Origin: Thermoleophilia bacterium
Lineage (GTDB): Bacteria; Actinomycetota; Thermoleophilia; Solirubrobacterales; 70-9
NCBI GenBank assembly: GCA_016650125.1
Contig: JAENWT010000025.1
Coordinates: 1 to 35,220 of the forward strand
Reading direction: 5' to 3'
Length of the DNA stretch: 35,220 bases
A program made the position numbers and the translations under genes. Below, piece after piece: positions 23,906-32,361 of this stretch. Every line of letters begins with the position of its first letter. Positions within the stretch are counted from its first letter, which is position 1. Below the pieces are notes generated by a model. That model was not told where the DNA came from. It ran no database searches and saw only the letters and a list, made by a program, of their open reading frames with translations.

Positions 23906-25048
23906 CTATTCCCCGACCGGCGGAGACGGATCGAACATCGCGGCATCTTCCGGACCTACATCCTTCGACGGCTCCCGGATCACGTGCGGGCTGTGTCGCA
24001 GGAATTCTTCCACCTCGGGCTCGTAGCGGTAAGGATTCGCCACCCCGGACGCCACCGGATTCAGCCGCAGCCGTTCCCGCAGATGGATCACCGTTTCCCG
24101 TGAGGTGTTGCGGTAATGAAAACCGGTCGACTTAAAGAGCCGGTTGTCAATGCCGCGGCCGAATCGGAGCTGGCCGATCATCTCGTCCGGGATATTCAGC
24201 CCGAAGCGGCGGTACGCGGAGGCGGCAAGACCGGTCCCCCAGGGCGGGATCACCGGGATCGGGTGCTTGCCGAGCAGGGAGATCGTCTCGGTCAGGGTCA
24301 GCACGCCGTCACCGGCCACGTTGAAGATGCCCGGCAGGTCGCGGATCGTCACGTGCTCGAGGGCGTGGACGACGTCGACCTCGTCGACGAACTGGTACCT
24401 CGGGTCGAAGCCGAGGACCATCGGCACCAGCGGTAAAGAGAAGAGATGGACGTGTGAGGTGTCGACCTCGGCACCGAGAACGTTCGAGAAGCGCAGCACG
24501 GAAACGGTGACGTCCGGCCGGTGCTGTCGGAAATCATCGACCGCGGCTTCGGCCTCGACCAGATCACGCTCGATCGCCGTCTCCGGCGGGTGCTGGCGGT
24601 TCATCGATTCGGTGAAGTAGGCGGGATCGTCCTGGGCGCAGCCGTACCAGTGCGCCGAGCTCTTGAAGACCAGCCGCCGCACCGGTGAATCCTTGGCCGA
24701 ACAGGCGGCGAGGATGTTGAGCGTGCCGATCACGTTGTTCTCGTGGACCGACTCCGGTCGTGTGCCGGCCGGACCCCGGACCGAATCGACGACCAGTCGG
24801 GTGTCGACGACCGTGTCGATCTGCGCCGCGTTGACGATCTTCTCGATCAGGCCATGCTGGGCGCCGACCTTGACGTATTCGGTCCGTTCGAGCTCGCGGG
24901 TCGGCTCGCTGGAGTCGACCCCGATGATCACTTCGATCTCCGGATTCGACTCGAGGGCGGCAGCCAGCCGCCCACCCCAGTAGGTGGAAAGGCCGGTGAC
25001 CAGAACCCGGCGTGCGGCACCATCTTCCACAGTTGCCATGTCAGTCAT
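23906..25048 (-). CDS. NAD-dependent epimerase/dehydratase (extended SDR)
   Basis: About 380 residues from ATG 25048 (377 from ATG 25039). The N-terminal Rossmann motif is RRVLVTGLSTYWGGRLAAALE, an altered GxxxxxG glycine motif, followed by VIIGVD where the NAD ribose is held. KSSAHWYG (about 152-159) is in the position of the catalytic Ser/Tyr region, but the usual YxxxK is not obvious, so the activity may be atypical. The C-terminal half has the LGFDPRYQFVDEVDVVHAL and IFNVAGDGVLTL blocks of nucleotide-sugar-epimerase-like SDRs. Substrate unknown. It is divergent from the hydrolase gene, with 50 bp between starts. Confidence 0.8.
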   Translation of the reverse strand: MTDMATVEDGAARRVLVTGLSTYWGGRLAAALESNPEIEVIIGVDSSEPTRELERTEYVKVGAQHGLIEKIVNAAQIDTVVDTRLVVDSVRGPAGTRPESVHENNVIGTLNILAACSAKDSPVRRLVFKSSAHWYGCAQDDPAYFTESMNRQHPPETAIERDLVEAEAAVDDFRQHRPDVTVSVLRFSNVLGAEVDTSHVHLFSLPLVPMVLGFDPRYQFVDEVDVVHALEHVTIRDLPGIFNVAGDGVLTLTETISLLGKHPIPVIPPWGTGLAASAYRRFGLNIPDEMIGQLRFGRGIDNRLFKSTGFHYRNTSRETVIHLRERLRLNPVASGVANPYRYEPEVEEFLRHSPHVIREPSKDVGPEDAAMFDPSPPVGE

Positions 25049-25083
25049 TCTGACAGTCCCCACCCGCTTTCGGATGCGGGCGA

Positions 25084-25089
25084 TAAAGT
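25084..25089 (+). promoter_or_regulatory. candidate -10 element of the alpha/beta hydrolase gene
   Basis: TAAAGT ends 9 nt before GTG 25099, which would give a leader of about three bases. A CCCGC/GCGGG hairpin overlaps the upstream part. No ribosome site precedes the GTG. Confidence 0.4.
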
Positions 25090-25098
25090 CCCTTGGCC

Positions 25099-26034
25099 GT
25101 GACCGAGACGAAAATGGCATTAATCGAACCGCCGCCGCCCGTCCACGACGACTACGGAGTCTCGGACGGTGAATGGCTGCGCATCGACTGGAGCGAGCAT
25201 CTCAGGTCGATCACGGTTAAGTCGGAACTCGGGGAGACTGAGGTCCACTACGCCGAACTCGGCGAGGGTCCGCCGATCTTCTTCGTCCACGGACTGGGTG
25301 GCAGCTGGCGGAACTGGCTGGAGAACATCCCCGCCGCGGCCAAGAACCACCGAGTCGTCGCCCTCGACCTGCCCGGCTTCGGCACCAGCCCGATGCCGAC
25401 GGAGCCGATCTCGATACGTGCATACGGCGACCTGATCGTGGCTTTTGCCGACCAGATCGGCCTCGGGCCGGACACCGCACTGGTCGGGCATTCGATGGGC
25501 GGCTTCATTTCGACCGAAGCCGTGATCGAGGCGCCCGAGCGCTTCTCCAGCCTGACCCTGGTCGCCGCTGCCGGCATCACCTTCGCGAACTTCCCGCAGA
25601 CCCGCAAGCAGATCACCAAGATCGCGATCCAGATGACACTCCCCATTGCATCGAGCCAACTCGAACGGTACATGGGCCGCAAGCGCCTGCGGTCGGCGTC
25701 CTTCAAGGGCCTGATCGCCCATCCGTCGATGATCGGCCGCGAGATCCTCTGGGAGCTCGGCACCTACGGCGTCAAGGCGCCGGGCATGCTACAGGCGGCC
25801 TACGCTCTCGCCGGTTACGACACTCGCCATCGTCTGGCCGAGATCACCTTGCCGACCCTGGTGATCTGGGGCGAGCAGGACCGACTGGTGCCGGTCTCCG
25901 CCGCCCATTCATACGACCGGCGCATCCCGCACTCAGAGCTGGAGCTGATCGACGACGCCGGCCACATGGTCCAGATGGAACGCGCGGGACGCTTCAACCG
26001 CATCCTCGAGGACTTCGTCTCCCGCAAGAACTGA
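25099..26034 (+). CDS. alpha/beta hydrolase
   Basis: 311 residues from GTG 25099 (TTG 25093 and ATG 25114 are alternatives). Single-domain fold: oxyanion loop VHGLGG (63-68), nucleophile elbow GHSMGG with S132, acid in WGEQDRLVP and histidine in DDAGHMVQME. A full Ser-Asp-His triad is present. There is no signal peptide, so it is cytosolic. Related proteins include haloalkane dehalogenases, C-C hydrolases and esterases; with Ser as nucleophile a dehalogenase is excluded, but the substrate remains open. A weak GCCGG/CCGGC hairpin (26041-26055) follows the stop, facing the convergent DUF3089 gene. Confidence 0.88.
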   Translation: MTETKMALIEPPPPVHDDYGVSDGEWLRIDWSEHLRSITVKSELGETEVHYAELGEGPPIFFVHGLGGSWRNWLENIPAAAKNHRVVALDLPGFGTSPMPTEPISIRAYGDLIVAFADQIGLGPDTALVGHSMGGFISTEAVIEAPERFSSLTLVAAAGITFANFPQTRKQITKIAIQMTLPIASSQLERYMGRKRLRSASFKGLIAHPSMIGREILWELGTYGVKAPGMLQAAYALAGYDTRHRLAEITLPTLVIWGEQDRLVPVSAAHSYDRRIPHSELELIDDAGHMVQMERAGRFNRILEDFVSRKN

Positions 26035-26073
26035 CCGAGAGCCGGCTGATCCGGCCCTCCGCTTCCTGTCGAG

Positions 26074-27450
26074 CTATACGACCTTGTTCAGGTCCTTGAT
26101 CTCGCGCTTGTGGGACTTGATCCTGGCCTTCAGCTTCCTGACCGCCTTGCGGTTGGTCTTGATCCGCCTGGTCAGGCTCTTCTGCGGCTTGCAGCTCTGC
26201 TTGGCACGGCAGTGTTTCTTGGCCTTCTTCAGCTTCTTGTTGAGCTTCTTGATGGTTCCCTGCCTGGACTTGAGATTCTTCTTGGCCTTGGCCAGCCGCT
26301 TCTTGACGATCTGCAGTCGGGCCCGGGCCTTTTCGCGTGAGGCGTAAGCCGCCGCCTCGGTGGAAGCGATGCTGACCAGGTTGTCCTCGGCGAGGTTGAC
26401 GTCACCGAGGTGGAGGTTGCCACCATCCGAAGCAATCAGCTGGGCAAGGTCGAGCCTGCTGTCGGGCGGTGTCGTGGTGATCCGCGAGACGTTCAGCCAG
26501 CTCGCACCGTTCTGGTGAATGCAGGCCCCCGCGTAGTAGTCGGGCTGCGCGAGCCAGGGCTTCTCTGACTCGGGCTGTCCGGTGAACACCGAGAGGTTGG
26601 CAAGCGGTGCCAGGCTGCCGCCGGTGAGGTCTGAGGGATCCACGCACATCACTTCGAACTTGGCTGGATCGGCCCGCGGCATCGGATTGATCCAGTAGCC
26701 GGACTCGACCCGACCGAAGGCGCTGATGGCCGGCGGCTCGTTCAGGTAAGCCGAGTACGCGATTACGCAACCGAGCTGATCGTTGGCCTCACAGGTGGGG
26801 ATGTGCTGAAACTGACCACCGACCGTCTTCCCCTTGGGCACGAACGCATTGGCACCCGGCATGATCGAGGAGATCATCAGGTCGCGGACCTCGGGACTGT
26901 TGTCGATCTCTTCCTGCATCAATCGGCCGAGGTGCATTGAACCCTGGGAATGTCCGATCAGGATCACGCCGCGGCCCTTGTTGTAGTACTTGAGGTAGTT
27001 CTTCCAGCCCTGAAGAACGCCGGCGTAGGCGATGTCCCTTATTTCATCGGTTACGGGACCACCCTTGAAGGTGTACTGGCGATAAACCGGTGCGTATACA
27101 TCGCAAACCCGGGAGAACATTCGTGCCTGATTGACGGCGACGTCCTTGAGTTCCTGGTCGCGACTCAAATCGGCGTTAGGGGTGTCCTGATCACTCTGGG
27201 TCGGGTAGACATAGAAGCAGTCGATCGGCGCGTCGGCTTTTGCCTCGTAGCCGAGGTCGGTCGAGGAGCCACCAGCGTTGCTGGAAGTGCCGCCGAATTT
27301 GCCGAGGCACGGATTGTCAGCTATGCCGGGCTTGCAGAGCCAAACCGAATCATCGGCCGCGTTGGCCGGACCCGCAAAGGCCACTGCCCCGAAACCCATG
27401 ATCACGGCGACCAGTGCCGCAAGCCGCCAGAAAGTCTTCAACTCACCCAT
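26074..27450 (-). CDS. secreted DUF3089 (lipase-like) protein with a C-terminal lysine-rich coiled coil
   Basis: 458 residues from ATG 27450 (GAAGGA just upstream). Residues 1-32 form a signal peptide. The DUF3089 alpha/beta-hydrolase core (about 35-375) has APIDCFYVYPT, ARMFSRVCDVYAPVYRQYT and nucleophile S168 in IGHSQGS. Several cysteines (C39, C48, C78, C116) suggest disulfides. The tail (about 385-458) is a highly charged Lys/Arg coiled coil that may bind the cell envelope; the downstream paralogue lacks it. Probably an extracellular esterase/lipase by family. It is the second of two tandem DUF3089 genes, 110 bp after the other. Confidence 0.85.
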   Translation of the reverse strand: MGELKTFWRLAALVAVIMGFGAVAFAGPANAADDSVWLCKPGIADNPCLGKFGGTSSNAGGSSTDLGYEAKADAPIDCFYVYPTQSDQDTPNADLSRDQELKDVAVNQARMFSRVCDVYAPVYRQYTFKGGPVTDEIRDIAYAGVLQGWKNYLKYYNKGRGVILIGHSQGSMHLGRLMQEEIDNSPEVRDLMISSIMPGANAFVPKGKTVGGQFQHIPTCEANDQLGCVIAYSAYLNEPPAISAFGRVESGYWINPMPRADPAKFEVMCVDPSDLTGGSLAPLANLSVFTGQPESEKPWLAQPDYYAGACIHQNGASWLNVSRITTTPPDSRLDLAQLIASDGGNLHLGDVNLAEDNLVSIASTEAAAYASREKARARLQIVKKRLAKAKKNLKSRQGTIKKLNKKLKKAKKHCRAKQSCKPQKSLTRRIKTNRKAVRKLKARIKSHKREIKDLNKVV

Positions 27451-27560
27451 TGTTCCTTCGCCCTCCTCGGCCGTTGCCGGCCATGATTTACCCATCCCGG
27501 ATGTGACTGTACCGAGTTCCGTTACCCGGTTGCCTCTGTTGGAACCCGCCAGGAGGCGGT

Positions 27561-28727
27561 TTACTTCGGTTTCCGCTGCGCCTTCTTCTTCGCGAGCCGG
27601 ACCTTCTTCACGTAAGCCGCGGTCTGACGGCGGACGACCTCGATCAGATTGCCGCCGGAGTCGCTGACCTCGGTCAGGTGTGTGCCCCAGGTCGGGCCGA
27701 GCGGTTCACCGATCCGCACGCGCTCGTCCTCCGGCGTGGAGATGTCCTTCACCTGGAGGTAATGCGCGCCGTTCTTTCGGACACACTGGCCGTTGTAGAG
27801 GCCGGGATAGGACAGGTACTGCGTGTCGGTCACGGGGAAGTGCGGCAGGACGGCGCCGAAAGACGATCCGGTGATCGGCTGGGCGTCATAGATCGGCTTG
27901 AGTGCTCCCCCGCTGCCGTCGAGGGCCGCGGCGTTTACACACATCACCTCGTACTTGTCGGGATCGAGCCCCGGCTCGATCAGGGCGCCGCTCACCCGGC
28001 CGAAATTGGAGTTGGACGGCGCCGGATCGGTAAGAAAGCCGGACGAAGCGATGATGCATCCGGTCTCCCTGGCGTTCGCGCAGGCCGGGATGTTCTTGAA
28101 CTGCCCGCCGACCCGCTTGCCTTTCGGCACGTAGACGTTGCCGCCCATCAGCACGGCCGAGACCAGCCGCTTCCTCAGCTTCGGCTTCTTGTCGAAGGTG
28201 TCCTCGACCAGGTGGCCGAGGTGGCCGGTCCCCTGGGAATGACCGATCAGCACGATGCCGCGGCCGTGGTTGTACTTCTTGAGGTACTCGTTCCAGGCGG
28301 CCTTGACCCCTGCGTAGGCCGTGGCGATCACCTCATCGTTCAGCTGTCCGGAGAAGATCGCCGGAACGGTGAACTGTGGGTAGACCGGGGCGAATACCCG
28401 GCAGTTGCGGGAGAAGATCGCCGCCTGCTGGCGGGCGGCTCCGATCTGCCCGGGGTCGACGGTCAGGTCGGCGTTCGGGCCCTCCTGGTCGCTTACGGTC
28501 GGGTAGACGTAAAAACAGTCGACCGGCGGCTTCTTCGCGCGCTTCGGCTTCAGCACCGTCTCTTCCCCGGTGCTCGTGACCGAGGTCATATTCAGCGACA
28601 CCATGCACGGGTTGTCGGCCAGGCCGGGCTTGCACATCCACTTGAAGTTCGGCTCGGCCGAGGCCGATCCGGCCAGCGTCAATCCGCCGGCGACGAGGAC
28701 GAGCGTGGCAACCAGTAGACGCTTCAA
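27561..28727 (-). CDS. secreted DUF3089 (lipase-like) protein
   Basis: 388 residues. Signal peptide 1-24 (ending SASAEP). Core shared with its neighbour: WMCKPGLADNPC, VDCFYVYPTVSDQ, FAPVYPQFT and the nucleophile S164 in LIGHSQGT. It ends in a short basic stretch (KKVRLAKKKAQRKPK). The start is TTG 28727, with GGAG 7 nt upstream; its first bases overlap the ilvD TGA (TTGA), so it is translated behind ilvD. The two DUF3089 genes look like a tandem duplication that has diverged widely. Exported esterase activity is inferred from the fold. Confidence 0.85.
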   Translation of the reverse strand: MKRLLVATLVLVAGGLTLAGSASAEPNFKWMCKPGLADNPCMVSLNMTSVTSTGEETVLKPKRAKKPPVDCFYVYPTVSDQEGPNADLTVDPGQIGAARQQAAIFSRNCRVFAPVYPQFTVPAIFSGQLNDEVIATAYAGVKAAWNEYLKKYNHGRGIVLIGHSQGTGHLGHLVEDTFDKKPKLRKRLVSAVLMGGNVYVPKGKRVGGQFKNIPACANARETGCIIASSGFLTDPAPSNSNFGRVSGALIEPGLDPDKYEVMCVNAAALDGSGGALKPIYDAQPITGSSFGAVLPHFPVTDTQYLSYPGLYNGQCVRKNGAHYLQVKDISTPEDERVRIGEPLGPTWGTHLTEVSDSGGNLIEVVRRQTAAYVKKVRLAKKKAQRKPK

Positions 28728-30418
28728 GTGATCGCTCCGAGCGAGGCCGAGCTGACGGTCTTTGCGTACTTGGCCATGACGCCCCTTTCAAACAACGGTG
28801 CAGGCGGCGAGTATGACTTGAGCCGCTCGTCGATCTCCTCGGTGGTCAGGTCGACCGAGAGCTGCCGCTGGTCGAGGTCGACGGTGATGATGTCGCCGTC
28901 GTGGATCGCGCCGATCGGCCCGCCCTTGACCGCTTCCGGCGCGACGTGCCCGATCATCAGGCCGCGGGTCGCTCCGGAGAACCGGCCGTCGGTGAGCAGA
29001 GCGACGTGCTCGCCCATTCCTTCGCCGACCAGTGCGGCCGTGACCTGGAGCATCTCTCGCATGCCGGGACCGCCCGCGGGACCTTCGTTGCGGATGACGA
29101 TCACGTCGCCCTTCTCGATCACACCCTTCTTGACGGCTGCGAAACAGTCTTCCTCGCGCTCGAACACGCGCGCCGGTCCGGTGTGGCTGCGGCGCTCGGT
29201 TCCCGCGACCTTGACCACGGCCCCTTCCGGACAGATGTTGCCGCGCAGGATGGCCAGGCCACCCTGGGCCTTCAGCGGCGCGTCAGCCGGCAGGACCACC
29301 TTCTGGCCGGGAGTCTCGACCGCTTTGTCGGCTTCCTCGCCGATCGTCAAGCCGGTCACGGTCATTTCGTCTTCGTGAAGCATGCCGCCGTCCTTGAGGT
29401 GCTTGAGAATCAGCGGCACCCCTCCCGCCGCGTACAGGTCGGTGGCGACGTAATTGCCACCGGGTTTCAGGTCGGCCAGGAGTGGCGTGCGGCGCGAAAC
29501 CGTTTCAAAGTCATCGATCTCCAGCTCGACCCCGGCTTCCCGGGCGACGGCCAGGAGGTGAAGCACGCCATTGGTGGAGCCACCGGAAGCGCAGACCATG
29601 GCGATCGCGTTCTCGAGTGACTTACGGGTGATGATGCGGCTCGGGCGAAGATCCTCCGCCAGCACCTTGAGCACGAGCTCACCGATGCTTCTCGCGACGA
29701 CGTTCTTGTCTTCGTCCTCGGCCGGGACCATCGCCGAGAAAGCGGGCGAAATTCCGAGAGCCTCGAAGGCACAGGCCATGGTGTTGGCCGTGAACTGGCC
29801 GCCGCAGGCCCCGTATCCCGGGCTCGAGACGTTCTCCATCTCCAGCAGTTCTTCGTCCGAGATCTTGCCGGCAGCGTGGGCACCGATCGCCTCGAACATG
29901 TCGACGATGGTGACGTCCTTGCCGTTCAGCTGGCCGGGCTTGATCGAACCTCCGTAGAGCACGACTGAAGGCACGTCCAGACGGGCGACGCCCATGACGG
30001 CGCCGGGGATCGTCTTGTCGCAGGCGGCGAGCGCGATGATCGCGTCGAACTGGTAGCCGCGGGCCATCAGCTCGATCGAGTCGGCCACGACTTCGCGGCT
30101 GACCAAAGACGATTTCATGCCCTGGGTGCCCATGGTGATGCCGTCGGAAACGGCGACCGTGTTGAACTCCATCGGCGTGCCACCGGCCGCGCGAACGCCT
30201 TCCTTCACGTACTCCGCGAGGCCGCGCAATCCGTAGTTGCAGGGCATGGCCTCGGTCCAGGTGTTGGCGATGCCGATGGTCGGCTTCTTGAGGTCGTCCT
30301 CGGAGAAACCGATGCCCTTCATGTAGGCCCGGGCGGCGGAGCGGTCCGGTCCGTCGAATACCGCTGCCGAGCGCGGTCGCGGCAGGGCAGAGGTAGCGGA
30401 TGAACCGTTGGTAGACAT
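28724..30418 (-). CDS. ilvD: dihydroxy-acid dehydratase
   Basis: Fe-S enzyme that dehydrates 2,3-dihydroxy-isovalerate and -methylvalerate in valine and isoleucine synthesis. 564 residues from ATG 30418. Landmarks are MPCN near residue 59, ACDKTIPG, the GYGACGGQFTANTMAC cluster-ligand block, and SGATRGLMIGHVAPEA with the catalytic serine region near the C-terminus. A GTG at 30424 is an alternative start. There is no ribosome site; TAAACT lies 7 nt before the ATG. It follows thiD by 10 bp. No other ilv gene is nearby. Confidence 0.96.
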   Translation of the reverse strand: MSTNGSSATSALPRPRSAAVFDGPDRSAARAYMKGIGFSEDDLKKPTIGIANTWTEAMPCNYGLRGLAEYVKEGVRAAGGTPMEFNTVAVSDGITMGTQGMKSSLVSREVVADSIELMARGYQFDAIIALAACDKTIPGAVMGVARLDVPSVVLYGGSIKPGQLNGKDVTIVDMFEAIGAHAAGKISDEELLEMENVSSPGYGACGGQFTANTMACAFEALGISPAFSAMVPAEDEDKNVVARSIGELVLKVLAEDLRPSRIITRKSLENAIAMVCASGGSTNGVLHLLAVAREAGVELEIDDFETVSRRTPLLADLKPGGNYVATDLYAAGGVPLILKHLKDGGMLHEDEMTVTGLTIGEEADKAVETPGQKVVLPADAPLKAQGGLAILRGNICPEGAVVKVAGTERRSHTGPARVFEREEDCFAAVKKGVIEKGDVIVIRNEGPAGGPGMREMLQVTAALVGEGMGEHVALLTDGRFSGATRGLMIGHVAPEAVKGGPIGAIHDGDIITVDLDQRQLSVDLTTEEIDERLKSYSPPAPLFERGVMAKYAKTVSSASLGAIT

Positions 30419-30425
30419 GCGCACT

Positions 30426-30431
30426 AGTTTA
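30426..30431 (-). promoter_or_regulatory. candidate -10 element of ilvD
   Basis: TAAACT on the minus strand is followed by 7 nt and the ATG at 30418. It includes the thiD stop codon TAA, so it may be coincidental. It matters because no Shine-Dalgarno sequence precedes ilvD. Confidence 0.35.
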
Positions 30432-31217
30432 GGACAGGCCGAAAACGTCCACGGGTCCGGGTCCGGCGCCGACAGAATCGAGCCCGTTTCCTACAGCCTT
30501 AGACGCCACCTTCCGCGCCGAGCGCGCGGCCTCCAGCGGATCCTGTCCCTTGGCCAGAAAGGTCGCTAGGGCCGAAGAATGTGTACATCCCGAGCCGTGG
30601 CTGGATGAGCCCGGATGGTGATCACCTTCGATCTCAACGAGGTTCTCACCGTCAAAGAAGACATCGATCAGCCCGGAGCTGTGACCGCCAGTGATCACGA
30701 CGCTTGACGGGCCGAGCTTCAGAACAGCTTCGGCCAGTGCGGCCTGGCTGGATTCTTCATTGAGACCGGTCAGGAGGCGCGCCTCGGAGATGTTCGGCGT
30801 CACGACGGTGGCCCGGGGAAGGATCAGCTCAACCAGCGCCGAGCGCGCCTCTGGCTGGAGCAGGTCCGCCCCGGACTCGGCGACCATCACCGGATCGACC
30901 ACCACCGGCGCCTCCGGGATCAGGTCCAGTCCGGTCGCCACCGCTTCGATCGTCTCCGCGTTCCCGAGCATGCCGATCTTCACCGCGTCAACGCCGATGT
31001 CGTCGGCCACCGCCCGGATCTGTTCGATGATCATCTCCGGACTGATCGCTTCGATCGCGCTCACACCGACCGTGTTCTGGGCGGTGATCGCGGTGATCGC
31101 GGTCATGCCGTGGGCACCGCAGCGGGCGATCGCCTTGAGGTCCGCCTGGATCCCGGCGCCGCCGCCCGAATCCGAGCCGGCGATCGAAAGCACCGTGGGA
31201 ACCCTTTCTTCAGTCAT
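30429..31217 (-). CDS. thiD: hydroxymethylpyrimidine / phosphomethylpyrimidine kinase
   Basis: Phosphorylates HMP and HMP-P in thiamine synthesis. 262 residues of the ribokinase fold: IAGSDSGGGAGIQADLK at the N-terminus binds HMP, VVDPVMVAESG holds the magnesium region, TPNISEARLL is typical, and SHGSGCTHSSALA carries the anion hole and the catalytic cysteine seen in this subfamily. The ATG overlaps the end of dprA by 8 bp. No other thi genes and no TPP riboswitch were found, so this is an isolated thiD. Pyridoxal kinase activity is a known side reaction in relatives. Confidence 0.94.
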   Translation of the reverse strand: MTEERVPTVLSIAGSDSGGGAGIQADLKAIARCGAHGMTAITAITAQNTVGVSAIEAISPEMIIEQIRAVADDIGVDAVKIGMLGNAETIEAVATGLDLIPEAPVVVDPVMVAESGADLLQPEARSALVELILPRATVVTPNISEARLLTGLNEESSQAALAEAVLKLGPSSVVITGGHSSGLIDVFFDGENLVEIEGDHHPGSSSHGSGCTHSSALATFLAKGQDPLEAARSARKVASKAVGNGLDSVGAGPGPVDVFGLS

Positions 31218-32361
31218 GCTCGCAAGAGTACGTGCCGGGCGGCAGCGGCTGCGTGGTCCGGGCGTACGTGCCGGTCAGCGAGCAGGCCAGGTACCCCATG
31301 ACCTCGAGGCGGGCCAGGGCGATCGCCACCTCGTCGGCGTCCATCGCGAGGTAGTCGGCTGCCGCATCGACGGTCGCGCAGCCGGCCTCCACTGCCGTGA
31401 TCACTTTCGCCTGTCGTTCATCCAGCGCCGGGCCACCGGCGGGAATCGGCATCGCGCCAACCCCGATCACCCGGTCGATCACATCGCGGCCGTCGCGAAT
31501 CAGGGCGGCGCCGCTGCTGAGCAGTTCGTTCGTCCCGGCGGCCGCGGCGATCGTCACCTGCCCCGGCACCGCCCCGACCTCGCGGCCGGCGTCTCCGGCC
31601 ATCTCCGCGGTGATCAGCGAGCCGGAGCGGAAGGCCGCCTCAACCACCACGGTCATGCCGGAGAGCGCCGCCATGATCCGGTTGCGGGCCGGAAACTGCC
31701 ATCGCATCGGCGTCGACCCCGGCGGCAGCTCGGAGACCACCAGGCCGTTTTCCAGAACCTGGCGATAAAGACGGGTGTGGGACAGCGGATAAGGACGGTC
31801 CGCTCCCGAAGCGAGCACGGCGACGGTGTTGCCCACCTCAAGTGCCCCACGATGTACCGCCCCATCGATGCCGAGGGCCATCCCGCTGACCACGTTGAGG
31901 CCGGCCGACGCCAGCTCCCGGCCGAGCGTCCGTGCCACCTCGAGGCCGTATCCGGTCGCCCGGCGGGCACCGACGATCGTCACTGATGCGGAGGTAGTCA
32001 GGTCGGCCAGGCGCAACCCGGCGCCCTTGCCGATCAGGATGCGCGGAGCGTCCGCTCCATCACTGAGGCCTTCCGGAAACCGGTCGTCGTGGTGGCAGCA
32101 GGCCCAGCAGGCGGCGTCGTCCAGAGAACCCAGCATCTGGCCGACCGTCACCGCGGCCACCTCGGAGAGAATGCGGTCCATGTGGCTGCTCGCGGCCGCC
32201 TCGGCGAGATCTTCGTCGTCGAGGCGCAGCAGCTCCGGAGTCCGCTTGCCGGGCGCGTCGTCGCAGATGACCTGGATGTAAGGCGCGAGAGCAGCGATCA
32301 GCCAGGACCTCCTCAGGCAGTCCTCACACGCAGATTCAGCGGTCACACCGGGTCCGGTCAT
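31210..32361 (-). CDS. dprA: DNA-processing protein DprA/Smf
   Basis: 383 residues. Loads RecA on incoming single-stranded DNA during transformation and is widespread in non-competent bacteria too. The Rossmann-like core shows TIVGARRATGYG, SGMALGIDGAVHRGAL, ARNRIMAALSG and SGSLITAEMAGDAGREVGAVPG; a winged-helix domain is at the C-terminus (about 310-370). The N-terminal part has C12/C15 in CEDC and C85/C88/C89 followed by two histidines, which could form a zinc site. The ATG overlaps the comM stop by four bases. The lepB-rnhB-yraN-comM-dprA order is a conserved bacterial neighbourhood. Confidence 0.93.
   Translation of the reverse strand: MTGPGVTAESACEDCLRRSWLIAALAPYIQVICDDAPGKRTPELLRLDDEDLAEAAASSHMDRILSEVAAVTVGQMLGSLDDAACWACCHHDDRFPEGLSDGADAPRILIGKGAGLRLADLTTSASVTIVGARRATGYGLEVARTLGRELASAGLNVVSGMALGIDGAVHRGALEVGNTVAVLASGADRPYPLSHTRLYRQVLENGLVVSELPPGSTPMRWQFPARNRIMAALSGMTVVVEAAFRSGSLITAEMAGDAGREVGAVPGQVTIAAAAGTNELLSSGAALIRDGRDVIDRVIGVGAMPIPAGGPALDERQAKVITAVEAGCATVDAAADYLAMDADEVAIALARLEVMGYLACSLTGTYARTTQPLPPGTYSCEHD

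Noticed and set aside
25099-26034. Haloalkane dehalogenase
   Set aside because: The nucleophile is Ser (GHSMGG) where dehalogenases have Asp.
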